DNA of 8,145 nucleotides, from assembly GCA_003232015.1 (NCBI GenBank), contig QIKU01000089.1, positions 1 through 8,145 on the forward strand, written 5' to 3'. Source of the stretch: Gammaproteobacteria bacterium (GTDB taxonomy: Bacteria; Pseudomonadota; Gammaproteobacteria; UBA6429). The notes below the pieces were generated by a model. The model ran no database searches and had not been told where the DNA came from. It saw nothing but the letters and a program-made list of their open reading frames with translations. The position numbers and the translations under genes are program-made. Below, piece after piece: positions 1 through 8,144 of this stretch (the stretch's first letter is position 1; each line of letters begins with the position of its first letter).

Positions 1-102
1 GGCAATAATATTAAAATTATTTTTAATCAGTGTATCAAGAGCCGTGGCTGCAAACTCGGGTGTGCCAGCAAAAATAATACGTAAAGGAGGAGTTAAGGAC
101 AT
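1..102 (-). CDS. fmt: Methionyl-tRNA formyltransferase, N-terminal fragment (cut by window edge)
   Basis: Reading the minus strand from an ATG at 102-100 gives 34 codons that stay open to the window edge. The peptide begins MSLTPPLRIIFAGTPEFAA, which is the typical Fmt N-terminus: a first beta strand (LRIIFAGTPEFA) of the formyltransferase Rossmann-like domain. The enzyme transfers a formyl group from 10-formyltetrahydrofolate to Met-tRNA(fMet) in the cytoplasm, preparing the initiator tRNA. The folate-binding and catalytic residues lie further on, outside the window, so only the identity and the start can be judged. It lies 38 bases downstream of def on the same strand, the usual def–fmt pair, and is probably translated from the same mRNA. 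A weak GAG ribosome site lies at about 108-110. The name rests on a short but highly characteristic stretch plus the neighbour. Confidence 0.93.
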   Translation of the reverse strand, partial: MSLTPPLRIIFAGTPEFAATALDTLIKNNFNIIA

Positions 103-140
103 ACAGTCTCGTTTTAAATTATTGCCCGATAAATTTAGTC

Positions 141-638
141 TTAGGCTTTTAACGCTTTGGCTAATTTTTTGCGGATGCGGTTACGTTTCATTTCAGACAG
201 GTAATCGACAAATAATTTACCTTCAAGGTGATCCATTTCATGCTGAATGCAAACCGATAATAAACCCTCTGTATCAAGCTCGTAAAACTCGCCGTGTTTG
301 TCCTGTGCTTTGAGGCGAATTTTATCATAACGTTTTACCGGCTCGTAAATACCCGGTACGGACAGACAGCCTTCATCGGTGGCCTGTTCACCCTCTTTTT
401 CAATAATTATGGGGTTTATGACAACCAGTGGTTGGTTTTTTTCCTCAGAGATGTCTATGGTAATAATACGCTGGTGTACATCCACCTGGGTGGCGGCTAA
501 ACCGATGCCAGGAGCGGCATACATGGTGAAAAACATATTATCCGTGAGCTCACATATTTTATTATTAAAATCAGTAACTTGCTTTGCTTTTGTGCGAAGA
601 CGAGGATCGGGGAAATTTAAAATATTGAGTAATGCCAT
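141..638 (-). CDS. def: Peptide deformylase
   Basis: Encodes a 165-residue Fe2+/Zn2+ metallohydrolase that removes the N-formyl group from nascent proteins at the ribosome, undoing the modification made by the neighbouring Fmt. All three family motifs are visible: GIGLAATQ at residues 44-51, EGCLS at 89-93 and QHEMDHLEG at 132-140. Cys91, His133 and His137 would bind the metal and Glu134 would act as the general base. Length matches the bacterial family (about 165-170). The start is the ATG at 638-636, because the product then begins [15 protein letters not shown], the usual Def N-terminus (few residues before the conserved FPDPRLR). The frame could be extended five codons to a TTG at 653, but those residues have no family counterpart. 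No strong Shine-Dalgarno is seen before either start. It is first in a def–fmt operon and divergent from tsaP. Confidence 0.97.
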   Translation of the reverse strand: MALLNILNFPDPRLRTKAKQVTDFNNKICELTDNMFFTMYAAPGIGLAATQVDVHQRIITIDISEEKNQPLVVINPIIIEKEGEQATDEGCLSVPGIYEPVKRYDKIRLKAQDKHGEFYELDTEGLLSVCIQHEMDHLEGKLFVDYLSEMKRNRIRKKLAKALKA

Positions 639-772
639 ACCATTTCGTGCCAAATTTATAGTACATTTGTAAAAAGATCTGCTAACATTATGATACTACT
701 AGAATAACTGGTATTAAAACGGTAAATTATTTCATTATTTGAGTACGTAACTTAAATAATAAAATGCCGGAG

Positions 773-785
773 AATGACCTGTTTT
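773..785 (+). repeat. 13-base direct repeat, copy 1 (second copy at 7993-8005)
   Basis: AATGACCTGTTTT occurs here, before tsaP, and again at 7993-8005 after hemF, both in non-coding DNA and in the same orientation. Flanks are only loosely similar (AG or AGA before it). A 13-base match somewhere in 8 kb is not rare by chance, but both copies falling in intergenic DNA is less expected. Confidence 0.4.
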
Positions 786-809
786 TAAATTAAGGTGCAT
801 TTCATACCG

Positions 810-818
810 TGTTATAAA
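810..818 (+). promoter_or_regulatory. Candidate extended -10 promoter for tsaP
   Basis: TGT followed by TATAAA (hexamer at 813-818) matches an extended -10 element (TGN plus 5 of 6 bases of TATAAT). With a 17-base spacer the -35 position is TTAAGG (790-795), a poor match, as is common with extended -10 promoters. Transcription would begin near 825 and give a leader of about 49 bases that includes the TAAGG ribosome site at 861-865, 8 bases before the tsaP ATG. This is pattern matching in an AT-rich region, so it is only a candidate. Confidence 0.35.
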
Positions 819-873
819 TTAAATAGCCAGTTAGTTATGAAAGTGTCAACAGCCCTATATTAAGGTTAATTAT

Positions 874-2052
874 ATGATACAGAACAAAGCATGCCGAGTA
901 TCTCTTTCAGGAATTTTATTGCTATTAGGAATATGGGGTCTGGCGGGTTGTAGTTCAACACAAAAAGCCGAACCAAAGCCTGAACCTGTTGAGCAGGTTG
1001 TCCAGGTTACCCCTGCTGAAGATGAAGTGACCACCATGCCAATGCAAGTGGAGGCAGAAACACAGGTTACCGCTATCAAGCGTGATTACCCGGATCGCTA
1101 TGTGGTGAAAAAAGGTGACACCTTATGGGATATTTCAGCCAGATTCTTAAAAAGTCCGTGGTTATGGCCAGAAGTCTGGAATATTAATCCAAAAATCCGC
1201 AATCCGCACTTAATCTATCCGGGTGATGTTGTATTGTTACATTATGTTGATGGCCAGCCTTTCTTAACCTTAGAAGGTGCCGGTGGTGTTTTGCCTCCAC
1301 CTAAGGGCATTGACACCATTAAATTATCACCCAGAGTGCATGCTGAACCGCTGGAGCAAGCCATTACCACCATTCCTCGTTCTGCCATTGATGCCTTTTT
1401 ATATGCCCACCGTATTATTGGTGAGAAAGAATTAGAGTTTGCGCCTTATATTGTATCTTCCTTTGAGCAACACCTTATTTCTGGGCCCGGCCATAAAATT
1501 TATGTGCGGCGGCTGGAAAACCCTAAAACAACCGGCTTTCAGGTCGTACGCCCTGGGGCTGTTTATAAACACCCGGAGACCAATGAAATACTGGGTTATG
1601 AAGCCATTAATTTAGGTGAGAGCAACTTAATTAAAGTGGGTAAACCTTCAACATTAAGAATTAACCGTGCATTTCTTGAAATACTGGACGGTGATTATTT
1701 ATTGCCGTTAAACAAAGAACGCAAAACGATTAATTTCCTACCGAAAGCGCCTAATAATAAGGTGAAAGGCTACATTATCTCGGTTCTTAATGGTGTAAAT
1801 GATATCGGCCAGCACAATGTGGTGGCGTTATCCTTAGGTGCCCGTGAAGGGATGGAAGAAGGCGATGTGCTTGATATTTATCAGGGCGGCGTTGTTGTGC
1901 GGGACCGAAAAGTGAATGAGAAGGTTAAGTTACCCGATGAAAAAGCCGGCATATTAATGGTTTTCCGTGTCTTTGATAAAGTCAGTTATGCCCTGGTACT
2001 GGAAGCCGCGCGTGTATTGCATGTGCTGGATGTGGTACAAAATCCCGAGTAG
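874..2052 (+). CDS. tsaP: LysM-domain lipoprotein, TsaP-like type IV pilus secretin accessory protein
   Basis: Encodes 392 residues. The N-terminus has Lys5/Arg8, a hydrophobic run at 11-22 and the lipobox LAGC (23-26), so signal peptidase II should cleave before Cys26. Ser at +2 favours outer-membrane sorting. A Pro/Glu-rich linker (about 31-65) leads to one LysM domain (about 76-123: YVVKKGDTLWDIS, then PWLWPEVW, NP and IYPGDVVLL), which should bind peptidoglycan. The long C-terminal region (about 135-392) has no motif I can name with certainty; TsaP proteins are described as having a FlgT-like C-terminal domain. The family works with the PilQ secretin, tying it to the cell wall. The same LysM gene lies between def and dprA in Pseudomonas, which supports the name. 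TAAGG at 861-865 precedes the ATG by 8 bases. The LysM lipoprotein call is firm; the TsaP function is inferred from family architecture and context. Confidence 0.85.
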   Translation: MIQNKACRVSLSGILLLLGIWGLAGCSSTQKAEPKPEPVEQVVQVTPAEDEVTTMPMQVEAETQVTAIKRDYPDRYVVKKGDTLWDISARFLKSPWLWPEVWNINPKIRNPHLIYPGDVVLLHYVDGQPFLTLEGAGGVLPPPKGIDTIKLSPRVHAEPLEQAITTIPRSAIDAFLYAHRIIGEKELEFAPYIVSSFEQHLISGPGHKIYVRRLENPKTTGFQVVRPGAVYKHPETNEILGYEAINLGESNLIKVGKPSTLRINRAFLEILDGDYLLPLNKERKTINFLPKAPNNKVKGYIISVLNGVNDIGQHNVVALSLGAREGMEEGDVLDIYQGGVVVRDRKVNEKVKLPDEKAGILMVFRVFDKVSYALVLEAARVLHVLDVVQNPE

Positions 2053-2109
2053 CATTTTTTACCTGGCGCATTTTTAATATAGGTACAAGGATGTGCCTCG
2101 AGGAATATC

Positions 2110-3249
2110 ATGGCAGAACATCTTCAAACAGAGCTGGCCAGCTGGTTAGCGGTTCATCGTGCACCGGGTATCGGGGCAACGACTTTTCTCAAACTGCTTT
2201 CGGTTTTTGAGCAGCCAAAAAAAATACTCGAAGCGAGCCATACAAAATTAACCGCGTGCGCGCTAAAGAAAAAGAGTGTTGAGTACCTGTTGGCACCGGA
2301 CTGGCAACAGGTTGAAAAAGATTGCGCATGGCTTGAGGCCAATCAGGCGAGCGTATTAACGTTGGCCGATGAGGCTTACCCCACGTTATTGAAAGAAATA
2401 GCCGATCCACCACCTTTATTATTTCTTTTGGGCGACAAAAGCTTACTTCTGAGCGAGCAAATCGCGATGGTGGGGAGCCGTACTCCAACCCCTATGGGGC
2501 TGCAAACCGCCGAGGATTTTGCTAAAAATCTGGCTGAAGTTGGCTGGACCCTGACCAGTGGCCTGGCACTGGGGATTGATACGGCCTGTCATAAGGGAGC
2601 TTTAGCGGCACAAAATGGGCGGACGATTGCGGTGATTGGGACCGGGATTGACCGGGTTTATCCGGCTCGAAACCGGGAGTTAGCACACCAGATTGCGCAA
2701 AAAGGTACTATTGTCAGTGAATTTCCTTTGGGCTCCGCGCCGGTCCCCGGCAATTTTCCGCGGCGCAATCGGATTATTAGTGGTATGAGCCGGGGTGTTT
2801 TTGTGGTTGAGGCCGCATTGCGTAGCGGCTCATTAATCACGGCAAAACAAGCACTTGAGCAGGGTCGGGAGGTATTTGCGCTGCCCGGTTCGATTCACAA
2901 CCCGCTTGCTCGTGGTTGCCATTCATTGATTCGGCAGGGCGCCAAGCTGGTTGAAACGGCTGAACATATCTATGAAGAATTGATTGAAATATTGCCGTAC
3001 CGCCCCCAATTAAGGAGTAAGCGCACTGAGAATAAGGCTGAGGATGAAAAAGTTCAGGCTGAGTTGGATGCGGATTACCAAATGGTTCTCACCCATGTGG
3101 GATTTGACCCCACTGCGGTGGATACCGTTGTGGAACGAAGTGGATTGACGGCAGACGCTGTTTGCTCCATGCTATTGGTACTGGAATTGCAAGGCTACAT
3201 TGTGTCAACGCACGGTGGTCATTATTGCAAGCTGTCCGAGCCGTCTTGA
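2110..3249 (+). CDS. dprA: DNA-processing protein DprA/Smf
   Basis: Encodes 379 residues, close to E. coli DprA (about 374). In naturally transformable bacteria DprA protects incoming single-stranded DNA and loads RecA on it in the cytoplasm. Three parts are visible: an N-terminal SAM-like helical region (about 1-80, with a helix-hairpin-helix-like APGIG at 18-22); a Rossmann-like core (about 85-290) with MVGSRTPTPMG (120-130), SGLALGIDTACHKGAL (150-165), SEFPLG (203-208), FPRRNRIISG (216-225), SGSLITA (239-245) and LPGSI (258-262); and a C-terminal winged-helix-like domain (about 318-375). The start is set by a good GAGGA site (2100-2104) five bases before the ATG. It follows tsaP by 57 bases with no terminator seen, so they are probably co-transcribed. 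By eye its codons are somewhat richer in CGG and GGG than those of topA, but nothing suggests transfer. Confidence 0.97.
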   Translation: MAEHLQTELASWLAVHRAPGIGATTFLKLLSVFEQPKKILEASHTKLTACALKKKSVEYLLAPDWQQVEKDCAWLEANQASVLTLADEAYPTLLKEIADPPPLLFLLGDKSLLLSEQIAMVGSRTPTPMGLQTAEDFAKNLAEVGWTLTSGLALGIDTACHKGALAAQNGRTIAVIGTGIDRVYPARNRELAHQIAQKGTIVSEFPLGSAPVPGNFPRRNRIISGMSRGVFVVEAALRSGSLITAKQALEQGREVFALPGSIHNPLARGCHSLIRQGAKLVETAEHIYEELIEILPYRPQLRSKRTENKAEDEKVQAELDADYQMVLTHVGFDPTAVDTVVERSGLTADAVCSMLLVLELQGYIVSTHGGHYCKLSEPS

Positions 3250-3318
3250 GCTCACCAGATTTAGCTGGAATTTGAGCTGGGTATTTAAAGTAAAGCGCAT
3301 CTGAACAAAGGGGCGAGA

Positions 3319-3798
3319 ATGAAACAAAATATATTCGATGTTTTAATGTATTTGTTTGACAATTATATGAATGATGATGTGGACTTTGATGTTGACGAAG
3401 ACTCCCTGCGCAATGAGCTCCAGGAAGCCGGTTTTCAACTTGGCCAGATTGAACAGGCATTTGAATGGTTGGAAGGTTTAACTGATTATCAGGGTGAAGG
3501 GCATTATCCCTCGCTAAATCCTGAGCAATCGACTCGAATTTATACCCGCGAAGAATCTGATAAGTTAGATACTAACAGCCGTGGCTTTTTAATGTTTCTG
3601 GAACAGACGGGCGTACTCGATCACATGACACGAGAAATGGTGATTGATCGCATTATGGCGCTCGATACAGACGAAACGGATATTGAACAATTAAAATGGG
3701 TTGTGTTAATGGTGTTATTTAATCAGCCGGGTTTTGATGGCTCGATCAGCTGGATGGAAGAGCTGGTTTTTGAAGAAGCCACCGGCCAACTGCATTAA
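3319..3798 (+). CDS. smg: Smg family protein (DUF494)
   Basis: Encodes 159 acidic residues that follow E. coli Smg (157 residues) over the full length. Shared landmarks are FDVLMYLF near the N-terminus, WLEGLTDYQ (about 50-58), RIYTREE (about 73-79), RGFLMFLEQTGVL (about 89-101), TREMVIDRIMALD (about 104-116), LKWVVLMVLFNQPG and a C-terminus ending in LH. The molecular function of Smg is not established; the name only records its position next to smf/dprA. No signal peptide or membrane segment is seen, so it should be cytoplasmic. The AAGGGG ribosome site (about 3308-3313) sits five bases before the ATG. It lies 69 bases after dprA and 93 before topA, in the same order as E. coli dprA–smg. 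Confidence 0.96.
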   Translation: MKQNIFDVLMYLFDNYMNDDVDFDVDEDSLRNELQEAGFQLGQIEQAFEWLEGLTDYQGEGHYPSLNPEQSTRIYTREESDKLDTNSRGFLMFLEQTGVLDHMTREMVIDRIMALDTDETDIEQLKWVVLMVLFNQPGFDGSISWMEELVFEEATGQLH

Positions 3799-3891
3799 TT
3801 TCTATACTGTTAAAAATCAAATAGATTAAAAACCATAGCAATTAATGTAAAAAAGAACCAGTCTGTTTAACCACAGTGAGTTAAAAAACGA

Positions 3892-6252
3892 ATGGCAAAA
3901 AGCTTAGTCATTGTAGAATCTCCCGCAAAAGCAAAAACAATCAAAAAATACCTTGGTAAGGGCTTTGAAGTTTTAGCTTCGTATGGTCACGTGCGTGATT
4001 TATTACCAAAAGAAGGTGCAGTGGATCCGGCCAATGATTTTGCGATGAAGTATCAGATCCTCGAAAAAAATCAGAAGCATGTTGATGCAATAAAGAAAGC
4101 CTTAAAGAAAGCCGATAATCTTTACCTCGCAACGGATCCGGATCGCGAGGGTGAAGCCATTTCATGGCATTTATATGAACTGCTTAACGATCAGGGTTTG
4201 TTAAAAAACAAAACTGTAGGGCGCATTGCTTTTAATGAAGTAACCAAAACAGCAGTCAATGAAGCCGTTTCTAATCCGCGTGAGCTTTCATACGATATGA
4301 TCGATGCACAACTTGCCCGACGTGCACTTGATTATTTAGTCGGCTTTAATTTATCGCCGTTGTTATGGAAAAAAATTCGTCGTGGTTTATCGGCGGGTCG
4401 GGTACAAAGTCCGGCATTACGATTAATTGTTGAACGTGAACTGGCGATTGAAAAATTTGAGCCGAAAGAATACTGGTCGCTGGACACGACAGTCGAAAGT
4501 GACAAGCAGGAATTTAATGGTAAGCTGACTTTTTTAGACGGTGAAAAAATATCACAATTCACTATTAACAGTGAAGCAAAAGCCAATAACGCACAGGACA
4601 TTATTAACAAAGCAGCAAAAGGTAAGCTCATTGTTGCCAAAGTCGATAAAAAGAAACGTAAACGCAACCCAAGTGCCCCCTTTATTACATCCACCTTGCA
4701 ACAGGAAGGCTCACGCAAGCTAGGTTTTACTGCAAAGAAAACCATGAGCATTGCGCAGCAACTTTATGAAGGTATCGATCTCGGTGGTGAGACTGTTGGT
4801 TTAATTACCTATATGCGTACCGACTCAGTGAACCTGGCGAATGAAGCGCTAGAAGATATTCGTAAATTTATTTTGCAAAAATTTGGTGAACAGAATTTAC
4901 CAAAAGAACCGCGTACCTATAAAACCAAGGCAAAAAATGCACAGGAAGCGCACGAAGCTGTTCGCCCGACTTCGGTTTTTTATGAACCCGATGCGATTAA
5001 AAAACATTTAACCAAAGATCAATTTCGCTTATACAGTTTAATCTGGAAGCGCACCGTTGCCTGCCAGATGGTACATGCAACACTCGATACGGTTGCGATG
5101 GACTTGCATACTGGCAGTGAAACGGATGCAAAAAAAGCCGGTGCAATATTTCGTGCCAATGGTTCGCAGCTAGTTGACCCTGGCTTTATGTCGGTCTATC
5201 AGGAAAGTGTCGACGATGCAAAACCTGCTGATGATAAAGATCGTTTACTGCCACCTTTAAAAGAAGGTGACGTGGTGAATCTGGTTAAACTTTTACCCGA
5301 ACAGCATTTTACTGAGCCGCCTCCGCGTTACGCAGAAGCCTCGCTGGTTAAGTCACTGGAAGAGCATGGTATTGGCCGGCCTTCAACCTATGCATCGATC
5401 ATTTCAACCTTGCAGGCACGTGAATATGTCATCATGGACAAGCGCCGCTTTATTCCAACCGATGTGGGTCGCATCGTCGTTAAATTTTTAACCGAGCATT
5501 TTACCCAGTACGTTGATTATGATTTTACCGCCAAACTGGAAGATGACCTCGATGCCATCTCGCGTGGTGAGAAAAAATGGGTTCCGATAATGAAAAAATT
5601 CTGGAAACCGTTTAAAGAGTTAGTCCTTGATAAAGATAAAAACGTCGACAGGAAAGATGTAACTCACGAAGCACTCGAAGAAAAATGCCCCAAGTGTGGT
5701 GGCGACATGGCGATTCGCTTAGGTCGGCGGGGTCGCTTTATTGGTTGTAATAACTATCCAGAATGTGATTATACGCGCAACGTCAATGAAGATGCCGACG
5801 CTGAACCAGAAGTAATTGAAGACCGTAAGTGCCCGGACTGTGGTTCGGATTTAATCATTCGCTCGGGTCGCTATGGCAAATTTATTGGTTGCAGCAGTTA
5901 CCCTGATTGCAAGCATATTGAACCACTGGAAAAACCAAAAGATATGGGGGTTAAATGCCCGGAGTGTAACCAGCACAACATGTTAATGCGTAAATCACGT
6001 AATGGAAAAATATTTTATTCCTGTGCCGATTATCCTAAATGTAAATACGCAGTCTGGAATGAACCACTTAAACAGGCTTGCCCGGACTGTGCATGGCCAA
6101 TGCTAACGCTTAAAATTACCAAGCGCCGTGGGCATGAAAAAACCTGCCCACAAAAAGAATGTAAATATGTAGAGGCGGTGGATGAGTCTGATCTTGCCGA
6201 TATTCGCCCGACCTATGACCCGGATGAGTCAAAAGAGAACTCGGCAGAATAA
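3892..6252 (+). CDS. topA: DNA topoisomerase I (type IA, omega protein)
   Basis: Encodes 786 residues. TopA relaxes negative supercoils by passing a strand through a transient break held by a 5'-phosphotyrosine. The Toprim domain opens with SLVIVESPAKAKTIKKYLG (Glu9) and has TDPDREGEAISWH (81-93) with the Mg2+-binding acidic residues Asp82, Asp84 and Glu86. The catalytic tyrosine is Tyr307 in GLITYMRTDS (303-312), followed by Arg309. HGIGRPSTYASII (492-504) is another family signature. The C-terminal tail carries four complete Cys4 zinc ribbons: Cys599/602/619/625, 647/650/667/673, 689/692/711/717 and 730/733/752/757. E. coli TopA is longer (865), so this is a compact but complete form. The start is the canonical MAKSLVIVES; only a weak GTGAG (3876-3880) lies upstream. 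The 93-base AT-rich gap before it could hold a promoter (TATACT at 3803-3808), but no matching -35 is seen. Confidence 0.98.
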   Translation: MAKSLVIVESPAKAKTIKKYLGKGFEVLASYGHVRDLLPKEGAVDPANDFAMKYQILEKNQKHVDAIKKALKKADNLYLATDPDREGEAISWHLYELLNDQGLLKNKTVGRIAFNEVTKTAVNEAVSNPRELSYDMIDAQLARRALDYLVGFNLSPLLWKKIRRGLSAGRVQSPALRLIVERELAIEKFEPKEYWSLDTTVESDKQEFNGKLTFLDGEKISQFTINSEAKANNAQDIINKAAKGKLIVAKVDKKKRKRNPSAPFITSTLQQEGSRKLGFTAKKTMSIAQQLYEGIDLGGETVGLITYMRTDSVNLANEALEDIRKFILQKFGEQNLPKEPRTYKTKAKNAQEAHEAVRPTSVFYEPDAIKKHLTKDQFRLYSLIWKRTVACQMVHATLDTVAMDLHTGSETDAKKAGAIFRANGSQLVDPGFMSVYQESVDDAKPADDKDRLLPPLKEGDVVNLVKLLPEQHFTEPPPRYAEASLVKSLEEHGIGRPSTYASIISTLQAREYVIMDKRRFIPTDVGRIVVKFLTEHFTQYVDYDFTAKLEDDLDAISRGEKKWVPIMKKFWKPFKELVLDKDKNVDRKDVTHEALEEKCPKCGGDMAIRLGRRGRFIGCNNYPECDYTRNVNEDADAEPEVIEDRKCPDCGSDLIIRSGRYGKFIGCSSYPDCKHIEPLEKPKDMGVKCPECNQHNMLMRKSRNGKIFYSCADYPKCKYAVWNEPLKQACPDCAWPMLTLKITKRRGHEKTCPQKECKYVEAVDESDLADIRPTYDPDESKENSAE

Positions 6253-6308
6253 GCAACCCAATTTCTAAGCGCTAATCTGCTTTTAAGTTAATATAACAGG
6301 CTTTAATT

Positions 6309-6440
6309 ATGTTAAAAAAATTCATAGCGATAGTGGTAGAAGTAAACCTGCCGACCGTGAGAATACATCGTTTGATTAACGCTGCTTTGCTAAAGCAGTT
6401 GATAGGTAAAAATATCAAAGTACAAATGAATTTTGCATAA
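6309..6440 (+). CDS. Possible small ORF (43 aa) before tsaC
   Basis: An ATG at 6309, placed 8 bases after AGG (6298-6300), opens a 43-residue frame that ends in TAA 8 bases before the GTG of tsaC. The peptide starts MLKKFIAIVVEVNLP, is basic (about 8 Lys/Arg against one Glu) and has a hydrophobic N-terminal third, but no clear transmembrane segment or lipobox. I do not recognise it. In favour of coding are the well-spaced ribosome site and the neat junction with tsaC. Against it, four of six Ile codons are ATA and an AGA is used, both of which look like minority codons in neighbouring genes, and a stem-loop lies inside it. It could be a leader peptide, a relic, or chance. Confidence 0.28.
   Translation: MLKKFIAIVVEVNLPTVRIHRLINAALLKQLIGKNIKVQMNFA
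6375..6403 (+). other. Imperfect stem-loop in the topA–tsaC gap
   Basis: CTGCTTT (6382-6388) and AAAGCAG (6392-6398) are perfect inverted copies around a 3-base GCT loop. The arms can be lengthened by pairing ATTAAC (6375-6380) with GTTGAT (6398-6403, one G-U pair) across a two-base bulge. No T run follows, so it is not a standard intrinsic terminator. It lies about 45 bases before the tsaC start and could be an mRNA structure acting on tsaC or a pause or processing site. Confidence 0.4.
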
Positions 6441-6448
6441 TTAAAGCC

Positions 6449-7938
<1,490 letters not shown>

Positions 7939-7992
7939 ATCAAGCCGTTTACAGGAGTTTGGTTGGCTGTGGGTGTGTTGACGCAAGGTAGA

Positions 7993-8005
7993 AATGACCT
8001 GTTTT
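7993..8005 (+). repeat. 13-base direct repeat, copy 2 (first copy at 773-785)
   Basis: Second exact copy of AATGACCTGTTTT, about 55 bases after the hemF stop codon. The two copies bracket the whole plus-strand gene group from tsaP to hemF. No insertion-sequence feature, target duplication or transposase accompanies them. Confidence 0.4.
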
Positions 8006-8010
8006 CGATA

Positions 8011-8024
8011 TAACTGCTCAGTTA
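8011..8024. repeat. Short palindrome after hemF
   Basis: TAACTG CT CAGTTA is a perfect 6-base inverted repeat around two bases. As RNA it would give only a weak 5-base stem with a GCTC loop. It could be chance, or a small operator-like site. Confidence 0.3.
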
Positions 8025-8075
8025 GATTGTTATTAATAAACTTGTCGGTTATTTAGCAAGTAGATACCATCTTCC

Positions 8076-8115
8076 TCAACCAATCACAAGCGGTGTTTAC
8101 ACCGCCTGAGGTTGA
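8076..8115. repeat. Nested inverted repeat after hemF
   Basis: The inner palindrome GCGGTGTTTACACCGC (8090-8105) has 7-base arms around two central Ts, or a 6-base stem with a TTTA loop as RNA. An outer pair, TCAACC (8076-8081) and GGTTGA (8110-8115), can enclose it. It could fold as RNA or be a two-fold symmetric protein site. No T run follows on either strand, so terminator function is unproven. Confidence 0.5.
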
Positions 8116-8122
8116 TACTGTA

Positions 8123-8144
8123 TTTGGTGTTTAAGCACACCAAA
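8123..8144. repeat. Perfect 8-base inverted repeat at the window edge
   Basis: TTTGGTGT (8123-8130) and ACACCAAA (8137-8144) are exact inverted copies around a 6-base loop (TTAAGC). The stem is only moderately GC-rich. The bases that would show a T tract lie beyond the window end, so a terminator can be neither confirmed nor excluded. Confidence 0.5.

Larger units (their letters stand above)
639..873. other. Divergent intergenic region between def and tsaP
   Basis: This 235-base AT-rich stretch separates the minus-strand def–fmt pair from the plus-strand tsaP group and must carry the promoters of both. Facing tsaP there is an extended -10 candidate at 810-818. Facing def, TATAAA-like (655-660, minus strand) and CATAAT-like (about 687-692, minus strand) hexamers can be seen, but neither has a convincing -35 partner. 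No tRNA-like cloverleaf or credible small gene was seen. It holds one copy (773-785) of a 13-base sequence that recurs downstream of hemF. Confidence 0.6.

Noticed and set aside
44..672. Plus-strand open frames (44-313, 294-500, 379-672) across fmt/def
   Set aside because: They are antisense to clearly recognised fmt and def, have no ribosome sites worth noting and show no family resemblance.
764..793. Nine-codon frame (MPENDLFLN) in the def–tsaP gap
   Set aside because: Too short, no ribosome site, and no reason to prefer it over chance.
870..1079. Minus-strand frame over the start of tsaP
   Set aside because: It overlaps the lipoprotein signal and linker of tsaP; its Ser/Thr/Val-rich product is a typical antisense shadow.
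3250..3277. Nested stem GCTC/GAGC and CCAG/CTGG just after the dprA stop
   Set aside because: Arms are only four bases each with unpaired spacers and no T tract; too weak to call a terminator or attenuator.
2154..3460. Minus-strand frames of 60-123 codons opposite dprA and smg
   Set aside because: dprA and smg are complete and motif-rich on the plus strand; the antisense frames have no recognisable domain and are explained by GC-richer stretches that lack stops.
3799..3891. Promoter for topA (TATACT at 3803-3808 and AT-rich runs)
   Set aside because: No -35 match at any usual spacing and no extended -10; mentioned in the topA entry only.
3941..4751. Minus-strand and out-of-frame plus ORFs within topA
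   Set aside because: They lie wholly inside the intact topA reading frame and resemble nothing.
8097..8144. Minus-strand frame open from the window edge to a TAA at 8099-8097, a possible C-terminus of a convergent gene
   Set aside because: Only 15 codons are visible, a length open by chance about half the time, and the peptide is not recognisable. Extending the sequence would settle it.
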